Shown here piece after piece: positions 5,929 through 11,345 of a stretch of DNA of 11,345 nt. The number at the start of each line of letters is the position of its first letter. Position 1 is the stretch's first letter. The stretch comes from Candidatus Omnitrophota bacterium (lineage in GTDB: Bacteria > Ratteibacteria > UBA8468 > B48-G9 > DTJG01), in NCBI GenBank assembly GCA_023818725.1, contig JAMWBX010000008.1, forward strand, positions 1-11,345. Direction: 5' to 3'. The notes under the pieces were generated by a model that was not told the origin of the DNA, searched no databases, and saw only the letters and a list, made by a program, of their open reading frames with translations. The position numbers and the translations under genes were made by a program.

Positions 5929-7458
5929 TCAATGTCTGAAGTGTCTTATTCCAGAAAATACCATTGAGATGCCTTTCTTATCACATACCTCTATCACTTC
6001 TCTGTCTTTTAGAGATCCGCCTGGCTGAATGATTGCGCTTACCCCTGCCTCTGCGGCAACCTCAATACTATCAGGAAATGGGAAAAAAGCGTCAGAAGCC
6101 ATCACAAGCGGGGTTATTTTCTCCTTAAAGTTGTCTTTCATTTTCATAACGGCTACACGCGTGGAGTCAAATCTTGACATCTGTCCTGCGCCAATTCCAA
6201 CCACCTGATCTGTTGTTCCTAAAACTATTGCATTTGACCTTACATGCTTGCATATAATCATTGAAAACTTTAGCGCCTCAAGTTCTTCTTCTGTTGGTTT
6301 CCTTTTTGTTTTTACTTCAAGATTATCCCAGTTTATATTATCAAAAGTTTGAAGGAGTATCCCTGCTGAGGTACCCTTAATTTCAAAGTCGCCAATTTCA
6401 ATACAAGGCATCTCAATCAATCTTAAGTTTTCCTTCTTCGATAAAATATCCACTGCCTCCTTTGAGAAAGAAGGAGCGATGATTACTTCAAAAAATATTT
6501 CTTTTATAATGTCGGCGGTCTCTGAGTCAAGCTGTCGGTTGATACCTATGATTCCTCCAAAAGCGCTCAATGGGTCGGTTTTTAGGGCTTTTTCAAATGC
6601 AGTCTTTACGCTTCTGCCTGTTGCGGCGCCGCACGGATTGTTATGTTTAATAATACAGCAGGCGGGCTGTTCAAATTCATGGGCAATTCTGTAAGCGCTT
6701 TCCATGTCAAGAATGTTGTTGAAAGAAAGTTGTTTCCCCTGCAATTGTTTCCATTGTTTCTTTTTGTCAGCGCGCCTGTACCATGCTGCTTTCTGATGAG
6801 GATTTTCTCCATAACGAAGCTGGTCGATCTTTTTGTAATAAAAACCGACTGTTTCTGAAAAATCAACTTGCCGGTCCCTGTCAAAATACCTGCTGATCAA
6901 CCAGTCATAATAACTGGTTGTATGAAAAACTTCTGCAGCGCATTTTTTCGAAGTTGTCTCTGAAATTCCGCCGTTTTTTTCGATCTCTTCAATAATAACA
7001 GGATAAAAATCTGGATTTACAACTACACATACAAACTTCCAGTTCTTTGCTGAAGCCCTTATCATTGATGGTCCGCCAATGTCTATATTTTCAATTAATT
7101 CATCATCGGTTGCGCCATCGGAAAAGAAAACCTTTTCAAAAGGATACAGGTTGACAACAACAAGGTCAATCTGACAGATGTTGTGTTGTGAAACCTGTTG
7201 AAGATGTGATGGATTATCTCTTTTGTAAAGTATTCCACCGTATATGAAAGGGTGAAGTGTCTTTACCCTTCCATCAAGAATCTCAGGAAATCCTGTAAAC
7301 TCGGAAATTTCCTTTACATCAATTCCTGCTTCTCTTATAGCCCTTGCAGTTCCACCTGTTGATATGATTTCAACATTATTTTTCGCAAGAACCCTGGCAA
7401 GATCAATAAGTCCTGTTTTATCAGAAACGCTTATCAATGCGCGTTTTACCTTAATCAT
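5929..7458 (-). CDS. purH: Bifunctional AICAR transformylase/IMP cyclohydrolase PurH
   Basis: This enzyme performs the last two steps of IMP synthesis: formyl transfer from 10-formyl-THF to AICAR, then ring closure. At 509 residues it is full length. The N-terminal cyclohydrolase domain shows ISVSDKTGL (9-17), STGGTARAI (33-41), GFPEILDGRVKTLHP (56-70), NLYPF (103-107) and ENIDIGGPSMIRASAKN (123-139). The transformylase domain has RYGENPHQ (215-222), catalytic KHNNPCG with Lys271-His272, DPLSAFGG (295-302), GAGQMSR (423-429), SDAFFPFPDS (455-464), and the typical C-terminus GIRHFRH. The start at 7458 is set by AGGAGG (7464-7469) 5 nt upstream; a 9-residue extension to 7485 would overlap the preceding gene and lacks a match. 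It ends in tandem stops TGA TAG. It lies 23 bp after the helicase gene; no other pur gene is in view. Confidence 0.97.
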   Translation of the reverse strand: MIKVKRALISVSDKTGLIDLARVLAKNNVEIISTGGTARAIREAGIDVKEISEFTGFPEILDGRVKTLHPFIYGGILYKRDNPSHLQQVSQHNICQIDLVVVNLYPFEKVFFSDGATDDELIENIDIGGPSMIRASAKNWKFVCVVVNPDFYPVIIEEIEKNGGISETTSKKCAAEVFHTTSYYDWLISRYFDRDRQVDFSETVGFYYKKIDQLRYGENPHQKAAWYRRADKKKQWKQLQGKQLSFNNILDMESAYRIAHEFEQPACCIIKHNNPCGAATGRSVKTAFEKALKTDPLSAFGGIIGINRQLDSETADIIKEIFFEVIIAPSFSKEAVDILSKKENLRLIEMPCIEIGDFEIKGTSAGILLQTFDNINWDNLEVKTKRKPTEEELEALKFSMIICKHVRSNAIVLGTTDQVVGIGAGQMSRFDSTRVAVMKMKDNFKEKITPLVMASDAFFPFPDSIEVAAEAGVSAIIQPGGSLKDREVIEVCDKKGISMVFSGIRHFRH

Positions 7459-7463
7459 TCTTT

Positions 7464-7469
7464 CCTCCT
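7464..7469 (-). promoter_or_regulatory. Shine-Dalgarno of purH
   Basis: A perfect AGGAGG, 5 nt before the ATG at 7458 and inside the 23-bp gap after the helicase stop. It decides the start in favour of MIKVKRAL over the longer open frame. Confidence 0.8.
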
Positions 7470-7481
7470 GTGAAAAAAGAT

Positions 7482-9392
7482 TCAATCAAATTTCCACTGT
7501 TCAACGCAATTATCAGAAATTTCTTGAATGAAAATCGATTTGCGATACGAAAAATTTCTGGGGTCAGACAGATAATGGGTAATGTACAGATCTTCTTTTG
7601 CCCTTGTGATGGCAACATAAAAAATTCTCCTCTCCTCCTCAATACCGGAAAAATCGTTGCATGATAAATTGTGCGGGAAATGATACGCGCACACGCCTAT
7701 TACAAAAACAATCTTCCATTCAAGACCCTTTGCCTGGTGTATGGTCGATAGTATCATTGGACGCACATTCTGGTTTATTTCTCCCCTGAAATGTTCCTGT
7801 AAACTTGTCTGACTTACAAATTCTTCGGCATTTTTCCACGCTACAGAGATTTCCTTTAAGCCTTCTATGTCCGCGATGCGTTGGGCTGCATCAAGATATC
7901 TTGCTTCAAGGTAGGCTTTATAAAACCTGTTCATGATCACATCCATCTGTTCCGGTAGGCTTTGTTGTTCTTTGAGTCCTTTGAAAATACTTCTTATGTT
8001 TTCCCATCCCTTGCGGGCAGATGAAACCAGTTTTATCTGATCTTGTTCAATAACTTCATCAATGCTGTTTTTCTTTCCCACAACTTCCAGTATTTTATCC
8101 ACAGAGGACTTCCCTATCCCACTGGTGAGATTGAAAATTCTGGACCAGGATAGCACATCCTTTGAATTCTGATATACCCTGAAAAAAGCAATTATGTCCT
8201 TTATATGCGCCATCTCGAAAAATCTCAGCCCGCCTCTTACAACATAGGGAATTTTAAGTTTGTTCAATTCAATTTCGATCTCTGCAGATTGATATCTCGA
8301 TCTGAAAAGGATTCCAATATCGGAAGGTTTTACCTCTTTTAACAATTCCTTAACCCTTTTGATAACAAATGCGCATTCGCTCTTTTTATCATAACATTCC
8401 ACAACAACCGGTTTTACCCCAGAAGTCTTTATGCTTTTAAGTACCTTCGGAAACTGATATCTGTTGCGTGAAATAACACTGTTAGCAAGTTTCAGAATTT
8501 CAGGTGTGCTTCTGTAATTTGTCTGCAGGTAGAATATCTTTGCATCAGGATAAATCTTTGGAAACTCAAGAATATTCTGAACTGTGGCGCCGCGGAAACT
8601 GTATATACTCTGGGCATCATCTCCGACAACCACGATATTTCTGTTTACCCTGGCAAGCTGGTACAGAATGAGCGCCTGAATCCTGTTTGTGTCCTGATAT
8701 TCATCAACGAGGATGTATAAAAACCTTTTTGATATTTTTTCTCCAGGAGCCTGCATTGAAAGAAGTTTCAGCCAGAAAGAAAGCAAATCATCATAGTCCA
8801 CAACTCCGAGTTCTCTTTTTCGTCTGTTATAAGCATCCTGAATTGTTTCCAGCCGTGCAATAAATGGTGAAAAATACTGAAATTTTGTCAATACAAGATT
8901 CCTTAAAGTTTCAGAAGTATTTACGGAAAGACTGAGAAGGTCCTGAATCACTTCAGAAGATATTTCCTTTTCTGGAAATACTGTTTTTGAAATTGCCTTC
9001 AGTATGGAAAGGGAGTCTTCTCGATCAATTATGACATAGTTCGGTGTTAAAGAGACAAATTGCGAGTACTTCCTTAAAAAAAGATTGGCAACATGGTGGA
9101 ATGTTCCAGCAATGAGCCCTTCAGGTACAGAACCAAGATGTTTCTCTATCCTTCTTATCATTTCTCCTGCTGCCTTGTTGGTAAATGTAAGAAGGCAAAT
9201 CCCTGAGGGAATCACACCCCGTTGAAGTAGATAAATTGTTCTGTAAATAAGAACCCTTGTCTTACCCGAGCCAGCACCAGCAAGCACAAGGCATGGACCT
9301 TCGGCTTCCTTAACAACCTTTAGCTGCTCAACATTCAACATACTTTCGTATTCAATTTTAGCGATTGATTCAAGATTCTGTCTGGTATTCAT
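7482..9392 (-). CDS. UvrD/PcrA/Rep-type ATP-dependent 3'-5' DNA helicase
   Basis: A superfamily 1A helicase, 636 residues, with all main motifs: Q-motif (LNVEQLKVV, 19-27), Walker A AGAGSGKT (38-45), TFTNKAAGEM (69-78), GTFHH (96-100), Walker B VDEYQDTN (229-236), motif III GDDAQSIYSFRGA (257-269), motif IV TNYRS (291-295), motif V STIHQAKGLEW (549-559) and motif VI VAITRAKEDLYI (593-604). It translocates on single-stranded DNA in repair or replication restart. It is some 80 residues shorter than E. coli UvrD and ends soon after motif VI, so the C-terminal extension that binds RNA polymerase or UvrB in some relatives seems absent. The ATG overlaps the pyrB stop as ATGA without a good Shine-Dalgarno, implying coupled translation; Met18 (9341), just before the Q-motif, is an alternative start. 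Which of UvrD, PcrA or Rep it replaces is undecided. Confidence 0.93.
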   Translation of the reverse strand: MNTRQNLESIAKIEYESMLNVEQLKVVKEAEGPCLVLAGAGSGKTRVLIYRTIYLLQRGVIPSGICLLTFTNKAAGEMIRRIEKHLGSVPEGLIAGTFHHVANLFLRKYSQFVSLTPNYVIIDREDSLSILKAISKTVFPEKEISSEVIQDLLSLSVNTSETLRNLVLTKFQYFSPFIARLETIQDAYNRRKRELGVVDYDDLLSFWLKLLSMQAPGEKISKRFLYILVDEYQDTNRIQALILYQLARVNRNIVVVGDDAQSIYSFRGATVQNILEFPKIYPDAKIFYLQTNYRSTPEILKLANSVISRNRYQFPKVLKSIKTSGVKPVVVECYDKKSECAFVIKRVKELLKEVKPSDIGILFRSRYQSAEIEIELNKLKIPYVVRGGLRFFEMAHIKDIIAFFRVYQNSKDVLSWSRIFNLTSGIGKSSVDKILEVVGKKNSIDEVIEQDQIKLVSSARKGWENIRSIFKGLKEQQSLPEQMDVIMNRFYKAYLEARYLDAAQRIADIEGLKEISVAWKNAEEFVSQTSLQEHFRGEINQNVRPMILSTIHQAKGLEWKIVFVIGVCAYHFPHNLSCNDFSGIEEERRIFYVAITRAKEDLYITHYLSDPRNFSYRKSIFIQEISDNCVEQWKFD

Positions 9393-10312
9393 TGTATGTT
9401 TCTAACCGTAAGATATAAAACAGCCATCCTCACAGCAATCCCATTGGTGACCTGCTGAAGAATGAGTGAGTTTTCCTTCTCCGCGGTCCCGGTTGATATT
9501 TCAAGCCCCCTGTTCATAGGACCGGGATGCATTAAGAAAAATTTATTCTTTGCAAGATTGAATTTTTTCATATCAAAACCGAAAAAATTCCTGTACTCCG
9601 ACTGAGAAGGGAAAAAGTTTTCCTGCTGTCTTTCTTTCTGAAGCCGAAGTAAATAAACGATATCAACCTTTTCTATCGCTTCAGCGACACTGTAGCATAC
9701 AGAAACCCCTATTTTTTCAATTCCAGCAGGAATAAGAGTCGGGGGTCCGCATACAATAACCTTTGCTCCCAGTTTTGTAAAGCCCCAGATGTTAGACCTT
9801 GCCACCCTGCTATGGAAAACATCCCCGATAATGGCTATTTTCAATCCTGATATCTTTCCAAAGACTTCTCTTACTGTAAAAAGATCAAGAAGCGCCTGAG
9901 TTGGATGTTCATGGCAGCCATCTCCTGCATTGATAACTGCGGCCCTGACGGAATTACTGATAAGATAAGGCGCGCCTGAGGCAGAATGTCTTACAATAAA
10001 ACAATCCACCTTCATCGCCTCAATATTTCTTGCAGTGTCCACTATTGTTTCACCTTTTGACACACTTGAGGTACCGACCTCGAAATTCAACACATCAGCG
10101 GAAAGACGCTTCCCCGCCAGTTCAAAAGACGTTTTTGTTCTGGTACTGGGTTCAAAAAAAAGATTCACAATAGTCTTTCCTCTTAGTGCAGGAACCTTTT
10201 TAACAGGTCTTGTGCTGACTTCCTTGAATGACACAGCCGTATCGAGAATGTATTCTATCTCCTCGCACGAAAGATCCTGTAAACCCAGCAGGTCCTTTCT
10301 TTTCCAGTTCAT
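9389..10312 (-). CDS. pyrB: Aspartate carbamoyltransferase catalytic subunit PyrB
   Basis: PyrB joins carbamoyl phosphate and aspartate to N-carbamoylaspartate, the committed step of UMP synthesis. It is 307 residues, the standard catalytic-chain length. The carbamoyl-phosphate site is FFEPSTRTKTSFE (52-64) with Ser56-Thr57-Arg58-Thr59, Lys86 in SVSKGET, Arg108 in VRHSASGAP, and GCHEHPTQALLDLFT (132-146) with His136 and Gln139. The aspartate site has Arg169 in FHSRVARS, Arg223 in LLRLQKERQ, and HPGPMNRG (262-269). Both ends are ATGA overlaps, with the PyrR-domain gene upstream (10309-10312) and the helicase downstream (9389-9392), so translation is likely coupled. No pyrI regulatory chain or pyrC follows. 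pyrR next to pyrB is the known arrangement of pyr operons, which supports the assignment of the upstream PyrR domain. Confidence 0.97.
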   Translation of the reverse strand: MNWKRKDLLGLQDLSCEEIEYILDTAVSFKEVSTRPVKKVPALRGKTIVNLFFEPSTRTKTSFELAGKRLSADVLNFEVGTSSVSKGETIVDTARNIEAMKVDCFIVRHSASGAPYLISNSVRAAVINAGDGCHEHPTQALLDLFTVREVFGKISGLKIAIIGDVFHSRVARSNIWGFTKLGAKVIVCGPPTLIPAGIEKIGVSVCYSVAEAIEKVDIVYLLRLQKERQQENFFPSQSEYRNFFGFDMKKFNLAKNKFFLMHPGPMNRGLEISTGTAEKENSLILQQVTNGIAVRMAVLYLTVRNIQ

Positions 10313-11345
10313 GTTTTTTCTCTAACAATAACTTCTTCAACCCTGTCAACTTCTCTTAGTTTCACATCAACAATTTGCTTTTTGCCTGCGATTATCTTTA
10401 TTCCAAGATAATCTGCCTGGATAGGCAACTCCCTGCAGTTAGGCCTATCCACGAGAACAAAAAGCCGTATTATTTTTGGCCTGCCATAATCAATAATCTG
10501 ATCAACTGCTGCGCGAACTGTTCTTCCCGTGTAGAGAACATCATCCACAAGAAGAATTTTTTTTTCTTCAGGGTCAAATAACAACTCTGAACCTGAAACA
10601 ATCGGTCCGCTGCCTATGTCGCTAAAATCGTCTCTGTAAAGCGTAATGTCGAGGGAGCCATAATCAATATCTCCGGCTATTTTTCTGTCGATTATTTTCT
10701 TAATTCTTTCAGCTAAAATGGCACCCCTTCTCTTTACACCAATAACCGCAATATCCTTTCCAAGTTCTTTTATAACTTGATCAGAAATTTTATCAAGAAT
10801 TTTTTTTATCATTTCAGGTTGCTTTTCAATACCATATTTGCTAAGTTTCTGTAAAATTGTACTTTTGCCCGAAAGTTCTGAAACAAGTATTCTTCTCTGA
10901 TTACCAACCTTTTCTGGAGAAATATGTTCATATGTGCGGGGATTTTTCCCGACTGCATCAACATGTACCCCACCTTTATGAGCAAAAGCGCTCAAGCCAA
11001 CAAATGGTTGATTGCCTGGAGGAACAATGTTTGCCACCTCATAAACATATCTTGACAAGCCAGTGAGATGTTTCAATTTTTCTTCTTCAAGACATTTGAA
11101 ACCCATTTTCAACTGCAATATGGGAATGATTGCAGTGAGATCTGCGTTACCGCATCTTTCTCCAAATCCGTTTATTGTACCATGAACCTGAATAGCGCCT
11201 GCTCCAACTGCGGCCACAGAATTGGCAACACCCAGAGCTGAATCATTGTGCGCATGTATTCCAACAGGTGTTTTCAATAAACCACAAACATCCCTCACTA
11301 TGCTTTCAACTTCAAAAGGAAGAGTGCCCCCGTTTGTATCGCATA
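10309..11345 (-). CDS. cimA-pyrR: Citramalate synthase (CimA)-PyrR/uracil phosphoribosyltransferase fusion (5' end outside window)
   Basis: One frame stays open from the right edge to the stop at 10309; the GTG at 11298 is internal because CimA-type sequence (CDTNGGTLP) continues upstream of it. The first part is a DRE-TIM metallolyase of the (R)-citramalate synthase type (pyruvate plus acetyl-CoA, isoleucine route): IHAHNDSALGVANS (metal-binding HxH, 11242-11256), QVHGTINGFGERCGNADL, NQPFVGLSAFAHKGGVH, and VGNQRRILVSELSGKS. Where CimA normally continues into its LeuA allosteric domain, a PyrR-like domain starts near an ATG at 10812 and runs 167 residues (PyrR is about 180): VIGVKRRG, DITLYRDD, the PRPP loop VDDVLYTGRT (10519-10548), VLVDRPNCRELPIQADYLG. 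Its stop overlaps the pyrB start by ATGA. Both domains are sure; that one polypeptide is made is inferred. Isopropylmalate or homocitrate synthase are less likely alternatives for the first part. Confidence 0.88.
   Translation of the reverse strand, partial: CDTNGGTLPFEVESIVRDVCGLLKTPVGIHAHNDSALGVANSVAAVGAGAIQVHGTINGFGERCGNADLTAIIPILQLKMGFKCLEEEKLKHLTGLSRYVYEVANIVPPGNQPFVGLSAFAHKGGVHVDAVGKNPRTYEHISPEKVGNQRRILVSELSGKSTILQKLSKYGIEKQPEMIKKILDKISDQVIKELGKDIAVIGVKRRGAILAERIKKIIDRKIAGDIDYGSLDITLYRDDFSDIGSGPIVSGSELLFDPEEKKILLVDDVLYTGRTVRAAVDQIIDYGRPKIIRLFVLVDRPNCRELPIQADYLGIKIIAGKKQIVDVKLREVDRVEEVIVREKT
10800..10807 (-). other. A8 homopolymer (coding strand) at the CimA/PyrR junction
   Basis: Eight consecutive A residues on the coding strand span an ATA AAA AAA ATT codon series directly after the in-frame ATG at 10812. 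Loss of one A leads to a TAA thirteen codons or so later, and gain of one A leads to a TGA three codons later, so slippage here would end translation just past the CimA part. Runs of this length are known sites of polymerase slippage and also of sequencing indels. Confidence 0.6.

Noticed and set aside
7459..7485. Longer PurH starting at 7485
   Set aside because: It would overlap the helicase stop, and AGGAGG at 7464-7469 points to the ATG at 7458, which gives the usual PurH N-terminus.
10035..10325. Plus-strand open frame of 96 codons opposite pyrB
   Set aside because: It is a shadow of the pyrB coding strand with no family resemblance.
11296..11298. GTG at 11298 as the start of the cimA-pyrR gene
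   Set aside because: The same frame upstream reads CDTNGGTLP, a conserved CimA stretch, so the gene extends beyond the window.
10309..11345. PyrR-binding loop (ARUCCNGNGAGGYU-type) on the minus strand
   Set aside because: No convincing match was seen by eye; a leader site, if any, would lie upstream of the window.
1..11345. tRNA/rRNA genes, CRISPR arrays, insertion sequences, attachment sites or long repeats
   Set aside because: None was seen; genes are packed almost end to end and the largest gap between start codons is the 81 bp at 1798-1878.

Overview
This is an 11.3 kb AT-rich, densely coding bacterial window: ten genes, no intergenic stretch longer than about 80 bp, and no RNA gene, mobile element or CRISPR array that I can see. 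Gene content (FtsZ, aspartate carbamoyltransferase, PurH, UvrD-type helicase, citramalate synthase) is plainly bacterial chromosome. The combination of hydroxypyruvate-isomerase-like TIM barrels, a BNR/sialidase-like propeller and a divergent FtsZ would fit an uncultivated lineage, perhaps near the Planctomycetes/Omnitrophota type of bacteria. That placement is a weak impression from gene style; no phylogeny was done.

Left part (1-3493, mostly + strand): the 3' half of ftsZ enters from the left edge and overlaps by 20 nt a sugar-phosphate isomerase/epimerase-like gene. A convergent OsmC-family gene (1408-1797, - strand) follows, divergent from a second pair: a hydroxypyruvate isomerase-like gene and, 1 nt after its stop, a VanX-type D-Ala-D-Ala dipeptidase. 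An 81-bp divergent region (1798-1878) holds promoter-like hexamers.

Right part (3511-11345, all - strand): six genes run leftward as one apparent operon, in transcription order cimA-pyrR fusion (5' end beyond the window), pyrB, a UvrD/PcrA-type helicase, purH, a BaiN/HI0933-type flavoprotein and a sialidase-like propeller. The first two junctions are 4-nt ATGA overlaps; the rest are 23, 7 and 14 bp gaps, two of them carrying a strong AGGAGG. The operon couples pyrimidine synthesis (PyrB), purine synthesis (PurH) and the pyruvate-to-citramalate entry into isoleucine synthesis with a DNA helicase.

The standout is the first gene of that operon. One uninterrupted reading frame carries the C-terminal part of a citramalate synthase catalytic module and then, where its LeuA-type allosteric domain should follow, an almost complete PyrR/uracil phosphoribosyltransferase domain. 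The junction sits at an internal ATG followed directly by an A8 run (coding strand) that has stops close by in both other frames. The PyrR domain keeps the PRPP loop but has lost most residues I recall as contacting RNA in Bacillus PyrR. A second notable item is FtsZ, which has two copies of a C-terminal-peptide-like motif and an Asn-to-Asp change in its catalytic T7 loop.
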